The translations under genes and the position numbers were made by a program. Positions 1 to 8,341 of a stretch of 64,000 nt of DNA are shown here, one piece after another; position 1 is the first letter of the stretch; each line of letters begins with the position of its first letter. Source of the DNA: Deferrisomatales bacterium (GTDB lineage Bacteria > Desulfobacterota > Deferrisomatia > Deferrisomatales > Deferrisomataceae); the NCBI GenBank assembly GCA_024277875.1, contig JAJRUI010000038.1, positions 1 through 64,000 of the forward strand. Direction: 5' to 3'. Under the pieces are notes generated by a model that saw only the letters and a list, made by a program, of their open reading frames with translations, was not told the origin of the DNA and searched no databases.

Positions 1-137
1 CCTGCGCCTCGCTACGCTCGACTTCGGAGCCAGCCACCACACCCATTCCCAACGGCTTTCCCATGCCTTCCCTCCTCGCTTCGGTGGAGGGGTTTGTCTA
101 CGAGAAAAGTGTCAACTCTTCAACCCCGGACAGGGTA

Positions 138-159
138 GGGTTTTTCAGCATCTTGCTAG
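138..159 (+). repeat. Remnant of the intergenic palindromic repeat (copy E, 3' end only)
   Basis: The sequence GGGTTTTTCAGCATCTTGCTA matches the right-hand end of the full repeat at 22696-22716 with one mismatch. The matching left arm of the hairpin is degenerate here, with only a GGGGTTG-like trace further left. The rest of 1-200 looks non-coding. It lies just downstream of the minus-strand gene ending at 201, so it may mark the end of that transcript. Confidence 0.6.
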
Positions 160-200
160 ACCGGTACGAAACCAGCCGTCCCTGGATGGCGAAAGCGGTC

Positions 201-1391
201 TCAACGCCCGAGGAACCGGCCCGTCAACAACCCCTTCATTCCGTTCCGGACCGCGTCGATCAGCGCCTTTTTCGTTCGGCGCAAATTGACCGCGCGCAAC
301 CGCCGCTCCAGGACCCGCACCCATTCTTCGTCCGAACGCCCAATTTGCCTCACGTGATCGACGATGTCCTGCAGCAAGTGGACCTGCACCTCGTTCCGGA
401 GCCGAAGCGACCGGATCTGATCGAGGGTCACATCGGACTCGAAACACGGGGGCAACCGTCCAGCCGAGGCCCGGAAATCGAGGATCGTCCGGATGCACTT
501 CTCACACCGGCAACAGTTCTGGTCCCTGCGGGGGCCCTCCCAGCACACCCGCAGATTCCGGCACCCTTCGGGCCACCCGGAAAGAACCGCCGTTTTCTCA
601 ACCCTCGAGAACCCCGCACCATCATTCACGATCTCGAAACGCTCACTGGAGAACATCGGGATGGTCAGGGGGGTCGCACCCCAGGGCAGAAGATAGTCGT
701 AGGTCTCGGAAGCGGCGATCAAGGCACCCTGGAATTGCCCGGCGAAAAAGGTCAGGCACGAAGCCAACGCCGCCCCGAATCCGTCCTCCCAGTCCACCCC
801 CAGCGCCCTCCAGTTCGTGCGCATCGCTAGCAGCCTGATGCCCAGCGCCCCGCAGGTCTCCCGCGCCCCAGCCCAGGCTCTGTTCCATTCCACCCCGTTG
901 TCGAGCGGGATGTCGAACCCATGGACCATCAACGCGTCGGTCACCGGCCGGCGTTGCCGGCCACATCGGCCCGTCGCATGTCGGTACAGGGTGAACAGCG
1001 AATCGACGCCTCCTGAAAAAGCCGCCAGGAAACGGGCGGGGGGCGGGCCCTGCCGTTCGCGCTCGTGATCCGCCGAGACTTCCACGGGCCGATACCGGTC
1101 CGGCTTCCACCTGTGCCACACCCGGGAGAGTTCTTCGAGGTTGCGAAGCAGAACCGGTGACACCTCGCCATGGATGCGAAGCCCCGCCCCCCCGGCCATG
1201 GCCACGAACAGGCTGGCAATGGCGAACGGGTCCACGACGTTCCCGGGGCGGCAGGGAGAAGATTCGGGTACCGAGTACCACAGTTCGGTCCGAGAACCCT
1301 TCGCCTTTTCCACCACGCTGGGGAAGAAGACGTGACCTCCCTCTGTGTAGGGCGCCAGAGGCCAGGCGTCCACCGTGTGACCGGATCGCAT
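201..1391 (-). CDS. PP-loop (QueC-like) ATP-pyrophosphatase family protein
   Basis: This 396-residue protein has the PP-loop signature SGGVDS at residues 126-131, which binds ATP in the adenine-nucleotide alpha-hydrolase fold used by QueC, TilS and related enzymes. A cysteine cluster near residues 283-299 (Cys283, Cys293, Cys294, Cys296, Cys299) resembles the zinc site that follows the PP-loop domain in QueC-like proteins. The protein is longer than typical QueC (about 230 residues), with an extra N-terminal domain of about 115 residues. The ATG is preceded by TAGGAG at suitable spacing. It is the last gene of the polysaccharide locus, so an unidentified role in modifying a sugar or a precursor is plausible, but the substrate cannot be read from sequence. 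A role in queuosine synthesis is less likely because no other que genes are nearby. Confidence 0.75.
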   Translation of the reverse strand: MRSGHTVDAWPLAPYTEGGHVFFPSVVEKAKGSRTELWYSVPESSPCRPGNVVDPFAIASLFVAMAGGAGLRIHGEVSPVLLRNLEELSRVWHRWKPDRYRPVEVSADHERERQGPPPARFLAAFSGGVDSLFTLYRHATGRCGRQRRPVTDALMVHGFDIPLDNGVEWNRAWAGARETCGALGIRLLAMRTNWRALGVDWEDGFGAALASCLTFFAGQFQGALIAASETYDYLLPWGATPLTIPMFSSERFEIVNDGAGFSRVEKTAVLSGWPEGCRNLRVCWEGPRRDQNCCRCEKCIRTILDFRASAGRLPPCFESDVTLDQIRSLRLRNEVQVHLLQDIVDHVRQIGRSDEEWVRVLERRLRAVNLRRTKKALIDAVRNGMKGLLTGRFLGR

Positions 1392-1752
1392 GTACTGGTG
1401 CTCCTATAGGGATCTTCAAAAGTATTACCGCACGCCCCCGGGGCGGCGCCCGGTTCCGGCCGGGTGCGATGGCAGCACCCGATCGCCGCGCGAGGGTGCC
1501 CGGCAGCAACGCCGTGGGCCCTGGAAAGCGGTGTGTCGAGCCCTGGCGGCGCACCAGACGTCCCGGTGCGCGACGAGCCGAGGGGCCGCACTCGCGCCCG
1601 GCCGGAACCAGGCGCCCACCCCGTACCCTGGCAATACAATTGCAGGTCTTAGTATATCCTCGGTTGTGCGGGAACTCCCCACAAGGGCTGTCCCAAGATC
1701 GAGGGACGTCCTGGGGCGGGCCGCCCGGCAAAACGAGACACGACATCCGGGT
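1392..1752. other. 361-nt intergenic gap with an AT-rich patch
   Basis: No convincing gene is visible between the PP-loop gene and the first glycosyltransferase. Around 1631-1680 the composition drops sharply in GC, and a TATACT hexamer can be read on the minus strand at 1651-1656. No good -35 box lies 16-18 nt upstream of it, so a promoter for the PP-loop gene here is only a weak possibility. The longer frames through this stretch have no recognisable domain. Confidence 0.5.
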
Positions 1753-2799
1753 TCAACGGCTTCGGCGGACGCGGTCTCCACCGCCGACACCTGCCGGCGC
1801 CGCCATCGTTTCCGGTTCACGGTGTTTCAACGCTCGTCTCAACAGGCGCACCGCCACGGCGAGCCGGTCCGGCACGGAGACGCCGCCCAGCATGGCGGCT
1901 GCCCGGAGGATCTCCCGGACGTACCGGCGGGGAGGGACACCTTCCATCCGGGAACGGTGCTTCACGTATGTCCACGAGAGCCAGGGAGAGAAACCCGCGG
2001 GCTCACCGGCTCTCTCCATCACCGAGTTCACGTAGGCGGTCTTCACCTCGAGGAGGCGGCAGTAACGACGCGGTTCCTCCCAGCCGTCGACGTCCTCGAA
2101 CGGATCCGCGGCCGGACCCGGCGTCCGAGAGTCCCCGTGCCCCACCGTCCCCTGCCGGCCGGCCCACAGGTTCTCTCCGTGGATCCGGTAGCGCGACAGC
2201 GGTTCGGGAACGAACCGCACCGGCGCCAGAAGGGCCGCAGCCGGGGCGACCAGATCGTCCGCGTTTCCCCGCAACACCGTTGCGAGCGGGAACACGTGCC
2301 CTGCAACTTGTCGGGAGAGACACAAGGTTGATGTCGGCCGAAACATCCAAGGCAGGCACTTCAACCGCACCAGCCTCCTGACGTCCCCGTCCGCCGTCCT
2401 GGACGCCACGACCTGATCCGGGACGGATCGCCCCCTGTCGGCAACGGTCTCCACCTCATGATAGACCAGCCCCACATCCGGACGGCTCCGGAGCACTTCG
2501 GTCACGGTTGAGAGCTTCCCTGGCCGCCATACGTCGTCTGCGTCGAGCAGACAAACGATGTCACCCGAACTCGCTGCGTATGCCGTGTTCAATGCCGCCG
2601 CCATGCCCCGGTTCTCCTGGCGGATGCATGTCACGCGGCCCCGGTACGCCTCCAGGACCTCGGGCGTGCCGTCAGTGGACCCGTCGTCCACCACGATACA
2701 CTCCACGGGCCCGTCGTAGTCCTGGGCGAGCACAGAGTCCACCGCCTCTCCGACGAAACGCGCGTAGTTGTGCGCTGGGACCAGCACGGAAGCCTTCAT
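1753..2799 (-). CDS. Glycosyltransferase family 2 (GT-A fold)
   Basis: This 348-residue protein begins with the nucleotide-sugar-binding half of a GT-A domain: VLVPAHNYARF at the N-terminus, VVDDGSTDG near residues 37-45, and the metal-binding acidic motif DADD near 86-89. These are standard inverting family 2 features, so it should transfer a sugar from a nucleotide donor on the cytoplasmic face of the membrane. No transmembrane segment is obvious. The next gene (2806-3780) is a close paralogue with the same motif order and a similar middle section, which suggests a tandem duplication. Donor and acceptor sugars cannot be predicted. The last 20 or so residues are basic and low in complexity. 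Confidence 0.85.
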   Translation of the reverse strand: MKASVLVPAHNYARFVGEAVDSVLAQDYDGPVECIVVDDGSTDGTPEVLEAYRGRVTCIRQENRGMAAALNTAYAASSGDIVCLLDADDVWRPGKLSTVTEVLRSRPDVGLVYHEVETVADRGRSVPDQVVASRTADGDVRRLVRLKCLPWMFRPTSTLCLSRQVAGHVFPLATVLRGNADDLVAPAAALLAPVRFVPEPLSRYRIHGENLWAGRQGTVGHGDSRTPGPAADPFEDVDGWEEPRRYCRLLEVKTAYVNSVMERAGEPAGFSPWLSWTYVKHRSRMEGVPPRRYVREILRAAAMLGGVSVPDRLAVAVRLLRRALKHREPETMAAPAGVGGGDRVRRSR

Positions 2800-2805
2800 C
2801 GCACC

Positions 2806-3780
2806 TCACCGGTGCCCGGGAGCCGAGCGGATCCGCCTGTGGTACCGAACGGCCTTTCGGACGAGCGTGGCGGCCAAACCGATCCGGAGCGGCCACCAGA
2901 TCCCTCGCACCTCGCCCAGCGCGGCGAACGCCCGAGGGAGATATCGGACCGGTGACGCCTGGTTCACGATGGCCGACGCCTTGAGATAGTCCCACTTCAT
3001 CCAGGGGGATAGACGCACCGGCACGCCCGCCCGCACCGAGGCTTCGTTGGCCTGCCGCACCTTCTCCACGAGCATGGCCATGTAGGACTCCGCCCAGCCG
3101 CGCCCTTCCCGGCCGGCCGAGCGTGCGGCCGTGGCCCACTGGTTTGCTCCGTGGATGCGGTAGAGCCCCAGGGGCTCGTCGACGTACCGTACAGGGGCCA
3201 GCAGAGCGGCCACCGGGGCGATCAGTTCGTCGGCACTGATCCGCAGAGTGGTGCGCAACGGGAACACCCAGGCCGCCACGGCACGGCTCACGCACAAGCC
3301 CGAAGTGGGTGTGAACATCCAACGCAACACCTTGCGCCGCATCACGCCTCGCACATCGCCCTGGGCCGGGGGCGTCCGGCCGAAAAACGGCGCGTCCAGC
3401 CCCACCCCTGTGCCGTCCACCACGCGGAGGGCGTGGTGGACGAGACCGGCTTCCGGAAACCGCTCGAACTCCTGGACGACCCGCTCCACCTTGCGCGGGC
3501 GCCACAGGTCGTCCGCATCCAGCAAGCACAGGACATCCCCTGTGCTGGCCCGGAACGCGGCGTTGAACGCCGCGGCCTGCCCCTGGTTTGCCTGCCGGAG
3601 GACGACCACCCGGTCCCGGTAGGGTTCCAGCACCTCGTCCGTTCCGTCGGTGGACCCGTCGTCCACCACGATGCACTCCACCCAGCCCGGATAGGTCTGC
3701 CCGAGCACCGAATCCAGGGCCTCTCCGATGAACCGCGCATAGTTGTACGCGGTGACCAGCACCGACACCCGCGCGCTCAT
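2806..3780 (-). CDS. Glycosyltransferase family 2 (GT-A fold), paralogue of the neighbour
   Basis: The start at 3780 gives 324 residues beginning MSARVSVLVTAYNYARF and creates an ATGA overlap with the upstream gene. A longer reading frame exists, but its N-terminus shows no homology signal. VVDDGSTDG lies near residues 38-46 and DADD near 88-91, as expected for an inverting GT2 enzyme binding UDP- or similar sugars through a divalent metal. The middle and C-terminal sections (a YRIHG motif, a conserved SPWM-W segment) match the paralogue at 1753-2799. It probably adds a residue to the same surface glycan. Specificity is unknown. Confidence 0.85.
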   Translation of the reverse strand: MSARVSVLVTAYNYARFIGEALDSVLGQTYPGWVECIVVDDGSTDGTDEVLEPYRDRVVVLRQANQGQAAAFNAAFRASTGDVLCLLDADDLWRPRKVERVVQEFERFPEAGLVHHALRVVDGTGVGLDAPFFGRTPPAQGDVRGVMRRKVLRWMFTPTSGLCVSRAVAAWVFPLRTTLRISADELIAPVAALLAPVRYVDEPLGLYRIHGANQWATAARSAGREGRGWAESYMAMLVEKVRQANEASVRAGVPVRLSPWMKWDYLKASAIVNQASPVRYLPRAFAALGEVRGIWWPLRIGLAATLVRKAVRYHRRIRSAPGHR

Positions 3781-4715
3781 CCTCCACGGGCCCCCGGCCG
3801 GACCGCCCTGAGCGCCACCGCGGCTGCCCAGCGCAGCACCGGCCCCAGTCCGGGCCGCAGCTTCGTCGATCGTGCAAACGCCCGCTGCGCCAGGGCCGCG
3901 TCTCCCGCGTGCCACGCGTAGCGCCCCACGCGGAACCAGGCAGCCGCATGGACCCTGGAAACCTCCGCGGCCGGCAGTCCTGACAAGAAGTCCGGGGGGG
4001 CGTCGAGTTCCCTAAGGAGCAGCCTTAGCCAGGCGGCCCGGCGCGCGTCCTTCTGGAGGGAGATGTTCCCGCCGTGGTACACCTGAACGGCCATGGGCGT
4101 GTCCAGGTAGCGGATCTGGAGGCCCATCCGGCAGGCCCGGAGCCACAGGTCCGCATCCTCGCTGGGTGGGAACCGGGCGTCGTATCCTCCGAGTTCTTCG
4201 AACCCCTCCCGCCGGAAGCACGCCGTTGAGTTGTTGACGGGATTGCCCTCCAGCAGGGCGAGATACTGCCGCTCCGGAGACCGGGCGAACACCTCCACCC
4301 GGCGCGCCCCCCCCCGGTAGTTGACCTGCTCGCCGTTTTCGTCTTCCACCGACATGCCCCCGAACACCATCCATGTCTCCGGGTTTTCCCTGAGGAAATG
4401 AACCTGGCGTTCCAGTTTGCCGGGCAGCCACCGGTCGTCCGCGTCCAGTTGGGCGAGAATCCCGTACCGGGCTTCCGACACCGCCCGATTGCGGGCCCGG
4501 GCCGGGCCCGCGTTCTCTTGGCGCACGAGCTTCACCTGGAGGCGATCGGCAAAGGCCCGCACCAGTTCTGCCAACCCACCGGCGGCATCGCCCGATGACC
4601 CATCGTCCACCAGGACCACTTCGAGGCCCCGGATCCCCTGGGCAGCCACGCTCTCGAAGGCCCGAACCGTTAGAGAGAGCGGCGCGTTGTAAAACGGCAT
4701 GATCACACTGATCAC
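3777..4715 (-). CDS. Glycosyltransferase family 2
   Basis: The GTG at 4715 starts the protein at VISVIMPFYNA, immediately at the first beta strand of the GT-A fold, and is preceded by AGGGGCGGG, so I prefer it to the GTG at 4802. The 312-residue product has VLVDDGSSGD and DADDRW acidic motifs, a middle section with SEDADLWLR typical of the acceptor-binding half, and a basic C-terminus. It should be a cytoplasmic inverting glycosyltransferase of the polysaccharide locus. Its stop codon overlaps the ATG of the next gene, so the three GT2 genes are translationally coupled. Acceptor and donor are unknown. Confidence 0.83.
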   Translation of the reverse strand: MISVIMPFYNAPLSLTVRAFESVAAQGIRGLEVVLVDDGSSGDAAGGLAELVRAFADRLQVKLVRQENAGPARARNRAVSEARYGILAQLDADDRWLPGKLERQVHFLRENPETWMVFGGMSVEDENGEQVNYRGGARRVEVFARSPERQYLALLEGNPVNNSTACFRREGFEELGGYDARFPPSEDADLWLRACRMGLQIRYLDTPMAVQVYHGGNISLQKDARRAAWLRLLLRELDAPPDFLSGLPAAEVSRVHAAAWFRVGRYAWHAGDAALAQRAFARSTKLRPGLGPVLRWAAAVALRAVRPGARGG

Positions 4716-4824
4716 GGTTGCCCGCCCCTGCAGCCGAGCTCGCCCGGCATCCCTTCGCCGGATCGTGCCGGGTGCGTTCCAGGGGGTCGGCTGCCGGCCC
4801 ACTCCTCCCGGTGAACCCGGACGC

Positions 4825-5919
4825 TCACCGGTCCGCCCCCCCCAGGACCCGGTCGTACACCTCCAGGGTCTTTTGGCATTTGTGCTCCGGGGTGAACCGC
4901 TCCGAGATCTTCCGGCGGCCAGCCTCGCCCATGTCCCTTCCTCTGTCCGGGAGCGACAAGATCTCGTTCACCGCTGCGGCCAACGCTCCCGGTTCACCCC
5001 GCGGCACGATCAGTCCCGTGCGGCCGGGCTCCACGATCTCTGGCACGCCCCCCACCCCCGACCCGACCACCGGCACCCCCACGTCCATGGCCTCGAGCAG
5101 CACGTTGGGGCACGACTCCATGTCCACGGAGGAGAGCGCGAACACGTCGAACAGCGACATGATCGCCACGGCGTCGGCCCGGTGTCCCGGCAGCCGGAAC
5201 CGCTCTCGGATCCCCAACGCCTCCAGCCGGGGAACGAACCGCTCCGTGCCCGCGCCCACCAGCACGAACTGCGCCCCGGGGTGCCGACGCAGGATCTCGG
5301 GAGCCGCTTCCACCAGGAACTGCATGCCTTTCTCCGGCCGGGCGCTGCTCACGGCGCCCACCACCGGTCCGTCCCCGAGCCGGAGTTCCTCCCGGAGGCC
5401 GGGGGCGGACCGGAGCAGGCCTTCCCGGTCGGCTGGCACCCGGGCGTTGTACACCACGTGCACCTTGCCCCCGGGGATCCGGCACCCCTCCAACACGCGC
5501 TTCACCGCCCGGGAGTTGGTGATGACGGCGGCCGTGCGACGGCTCCGGAACTTGGCCGGGAACTCGGGCCGGAACAGGACCCCCCGGTTGGCGACCACGG
5601 GGGGGAACCCGCCCCCGAACGTGGCCAGCAGGGCCACGTTGTGGCCCTTGGTGTGGTGGGCATGGACCACGTCTGGCCGCGCGTCCCGGACGACTTGCCG
5701 GAGCCACCGGGAGGCGGCCCACTGCCCCCTCACCCCCGACAGGTCCGGGAGCGGTCGGGCCCGAACCCCTTCCTCCTGCGCCCACCGGAGGATCGCGGCT
5801 CCCCCAGGTGCGAGGACGTGCACGTCGTACCCCGCCTCCCGCTGGGCCCGGGCGAGGAGGAATGCCTGCCGCGTGCCTCCACTGCGGTTGCCCGAACTCG
5901 TGACGTGCACGACCTTCAC
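4825..5919 (-). CDS. Glycosyltransferase family 4 (GT-B fold)
   Basis: Starting at the GTG at 5919 gives 364 residues and a GTGA overlap with the gene upstream. The N-terminus (VKVVHVTSSGNRSGGTRQAF) is the glycine-rich acceptor-side loop of GT4 enzymes. The C-terminal half has the GAVSSARPEKG donor-binding strand and ALSSVDMESCPNVLLEAM, which contains the family's E-x7-E-type region. These are retaining GT-B transferases that use nucleotide-activated sugars. With several similar enzymes nearby it probably builds part of the LPS outer core or O-chain. Confidence 0.85.
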   Translation of the reverse strand: MKVVHVTSSGNRSGGTRQAFLLARAQREAGYDVHVLAPGGAAILRWAQEEGVRARPLPDLSGVRGQWAASRWLRQVVRDARPDVVHAHHTKGHNVALLATFGGGFPPVVANRGVLFRPEFPAKFRSRRTAAVITNSRAVKRVLEGCRIPGGKVHVVYNARVPADREGLLRSAPGLREELRLGDGPVVGAVSSARPEKGMQFLVEAAPEILRRHPGAQFVLVGAGTERFVPRLEALGIRERFRLPGHRADAVAIMSLFDVFALSSVDMESCPNVLLEAMDVGVPVVGSGVGGVPEIVEPGRTGLIVPRGEPGALAAAVNEILSLPDRGRDMGEAGRRKISERFTPEHKCQKTLEVYDRVLGGADR

Positions 5920-7268
5920 GGGTGTTCCCCTTCCAGACCTTCCGGCGAGCCGCCGGGGGCGAGCAACCGGGCGAGCCGCTCCGCCCCACGGCGGCGGTCG
6001 AACCGGTCCAGCAGGTTCTCCGGCACCGGCCTGGCCAGATCGCCGGATCGCCACCGGCCCACGAGCCCGGCCAAGGCGGACCGGATCGCGTCGGGGTCCT
6101 CCCCATCGGCGCTCGCGCCCAGCCCGTACGCGTCCACCAGGCGCGTGGCCCCGCACGGCGGCGCCAACACGAGGATGGGCGGCCCGGCCCGCACGTACTC
6201 GAAGATCTTGCCGGTGTACGCGGTGGGCCCGCCCTCTTCCCTCTGGATCAACACGAGAAGCACGTCTGCAGCCAGCATGTACCGGAGCGCGTCCCGGTGG
6301 GACACTTGGCCGTGGAAGTGGACCCGGTCGGCCAACACCGCTTCCCACCGCGCCGGGTCGTCCCGGAACCCCCCCACGAAATGGACGTGGAGGGCACGGA
6401 GGGCAGCGGGGTCCACGGCACCCAGCCGTTCCAACGCTTCGAGCAGCACGTACGTGGTCCGCGTGCCGCCCGCGTACCCCGTGTACACCACGTGGAGCCC
6501 GTTCCCGGGCAGGTCCACCGGTTCCAGGCCCTCGAAGTCCTCCGGGTCGAACCCGTTGAAAATGGTGGAGAGTTTGCCGGCGGCTCCCGGATACCGGCCG
6601 CGGTACACGTCCTCGATCAGGTCGGTTGCACACACGACGGCGTCGGCCCGCTGGAACACCCGCTGCTCCTGGCGCCGCTCGCCCACCACCCGGAGTGGGT
6701 TTCTGGTGTGGAAATTGAAAGGATCTCCGTACCACCCGTCCCGGAAGTCCACGACCCAGCGGAGCCGGGGCCGGCGGGCCTTGACCCCGGCGGCAGCGAC
6801 CAACAGGCTCCGCTCGGGGCAGGTGGTGAGCAACACGTCTCCCGGACCGGGATCCAGCACCCGTTCCAGGTAGGTCGTGGCTGCCCGGCTCCAGAACAGT
6901 TTCCCGTCCGGGTACACGAGGAGATCCTTGAGGGCCAGGTACGCGCCGTACACCGGCCGGTACGCGGCCCGGGTCGCGGCCAGCCCGAGGCGGGCCGCGC
7001 CGGATACCGCCCGCCCCCGCCGGTCGAGCGCCCGCTTCCACTCCCGGGGATCGCCCCTCGGCGGCACCCGGTGCACGGTACACTGTCCGGCCACATCCCG
7101 CTCCAGGGCGGGGTCGCCGGTCTCCCCCTCGGCCGGGGACGTGATCACGTGGATCTCGCCGTCGAAGAACTCCGGGAGATACTTCACGAACTTGACCACC
7201 CGGAACGTCCCGCCGGTCACCTTGGGGGGAAACGAGTAGGCGGCGAGGAACAGCCTGCGGCGGCTCAC
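5916..7268 (-). CDS. Glycosyltransferase, GT4-like, long N-terminal domain
   Basis: The GTG at 7268 overlaps the stop of the epimerase gene (GTGA) and places the start at VSRRRLFLAAYSFPPKVTGG, a typical first strand and loop of GT4-like N-terminal domains. The product is 450 residues. The middle contains VVDFRDGWYGDPF and a SLFNGFDPEDF-like turn (SRRQTLHHF is only the shadow frame), and the C-terminal domain has VLLVLIQREEGG and GKIFEYVRAG, the latter matching the acidic nucleotide-sugar site of GT-B enzymes. It is likely a surface-glycan transferase. Family membership is clear, specificity is not. Confidence 0.8.
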   Translation of the reverse strand: MSRRRLFLAAYSFPPKVTGGTFRVVKFVKYLPEFFDGEIHVITSPAEGETGDPALERDVAGQCTVHRVPPRGDPREWKRALDRRGRAVSGAARLGLAATRAAYRPVYGAYLALKDLLVYPDGKLFWSRAATTYLERVLDPGPGDVLLTTCPERSLLVAAAGVKARRPRLRWVVDFRDGWYGDPFNFHTRNPLRVVGERRQEQRVFQRADAVVCATDLIEDVYRGRYPGAAGKLSTIFNGFDPEDFEGLEPVDLPGNGLHVVYTGYAGGTRTTYVLLEALERLGAVDPAALRALHVHFVGGFRDDPARWEAVLADRVHFHGQVSHRDALRYMLAADVLLVLIQREEGGPTAYTGKIFEYVRAGPPILVLAPPCGATRLVDAYGLGASADGEDPDAIRSALAGLVGRWRSGDLARPVPENLLDRFDRRRGAERLARLLAPGGSPEGLEGEHP

Positions 7269-8341
7269 TGGCCCGCCTCTGCGACGAGGGCGGCGACCCG
7301 GGCCGCGGCCCGGCCCGCACCGAACGGTCCCAGGTCGGGCACGCCCCGGGGCGGATCCTCCAGCGCGCGCCGGGCGGCCTCCACGATCCGCGCCGCAGAC
7401 GCGCCGGCCAGACGGTTCCAGCCGTTGAGCAGGGTTTCGCCCCATTCGGTCTCGTCCCGGAAGGTCACGCAGGGAACCCCCAGGAAAAACGCCTCCTTCT
7501 GTACCCCGCCCGAATCGGTGAGAACCAACGCGGCGCCGGCCTGGAGGTCGATCATCTCGTGGTACGGCAAGGGATCCAGCACCGTCACCGCCGGTCCCGG
7601 GTCCACCCCCAGTGCGTCCATCGCAGACCGGGTCCGGGGGTGGGCCGGGAAGAACACGGGCAGCCGCTCCGACAGGGCCCGGATCCCTGCCACGATCTCC
7701 CGGAGCCGGGCCGGGTCGTCGGTGTTCTCGGCCCTGTGGCAGGTGGCGGCTGCGTAGCGCTCTTCATCCGGGCCCGTGAGCCGCCGGGCCCGGCCACGGG
7801 CACGCTCCCGGAAATGGCGCACGGCGTCCAGCATCACGTCGCCGACCCAGTGGACCCCGTCCGTCACCCCCTCCGCGGCCAGGTGCGCAACTGCGGCCCG
7901 GGTGGCGCACAGGTGCAGGCTCGCCAGGTGGTCGGTGACCACACGGTTGACCTCCTCGGGCATCCGACGGTTGAACGAGCGCATGCCGGCCTCCACGTGG
8001 GCGACCGGAACGTGGAGTTTCACGGCTGCCAGCGCCCCGGCCAGCGTGCTGTTCGTATCGCCGTACACCAGCACCAGGTCCGGGGTCTCCGCCTCGAGCA
8101 CCGTCTCCAGTCGCTCGAGCACCCGGGCGGTCTGCGCCCCGTGGGACCCGCTGCCCACCCCCAGGTTGTGGGCCGGCTCCGGGATCCCCATCTCCTCGAA
8201 GAACACCCGGCTCATCGCGTCGTCGTAGTGCTGGCCCGTGTGCACGAGGCGCTCCTCCACCCCCAACCGGGCCAGGTCCCGGCTCACCACCGCCGCCTTC
8301 ACGAACTGGGGCCGCGCGCCCACCACCGTAACGACCCTCAT
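7265..8341 (-). CDS. wecB: UDP-N-acetylglucosamine 2-epimerase, non-hydrolysing
   Basis: The 358-residue product interconverts UDP-GlcNAc and UDP-ManNAc, supplying N-acetylmannosamine-type donors for surface polysaccharide. The N-terminus VVGARPQFVKAA, the TGQHYD loop, VYGDTNST, HVEAGMRSF and the C-terminal LTDSGGVQKEAFFLGVP are all hallmark segments of the WecB/MnaA family. Length is normal for the family (about 370). It is coupled to its neighbours by 4-nt overlaps on both sides. The epimerase implies that at least one of the adjacent glycosyltransferases uses a ManNAc-derived donor. No UDP-ManNAc dehydrogenase (wecC) is present in this window. Confidence 0.95.
   Translation of the reverse strand: MRVVTVVGARPQFVKAAVVSRDLARLGVEERLVHTGQHYDDAMSRVFFEEMGIPEPAHNLGVGSGSHGAQTARVLERLETVLEAETPDLVLVYGDTNSTLAGALAAVKLHVPVAHVEAGMRSFNRRMPEEVNRVVTDHLASLHLCATRAAVAHLAAEGVTDGVHWVGDVMLDAVRHFRERARGRARRLTGPDEERYAAATCHRAENTDDPARLREIVAGIRALSERLPVFFPAHPRTRSAMDALGVDPGPAVTVLDPLPYHEMIDLQAGAALVLTDSGGVQKEAFFLGVPCVTFRDETEWGETLLNGWNRLAGASAARIVEAARRALEDPPRGVPDLGPFGAGRAAARVAALVAEAGQ

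Noticed and set aside
4699-6873. 724-residue plus-strand frame opposite two glycosyltransferases
   Set aside because: No domain, biased composition, and both opposite genes have clear GT-B motifs and coupled starts.
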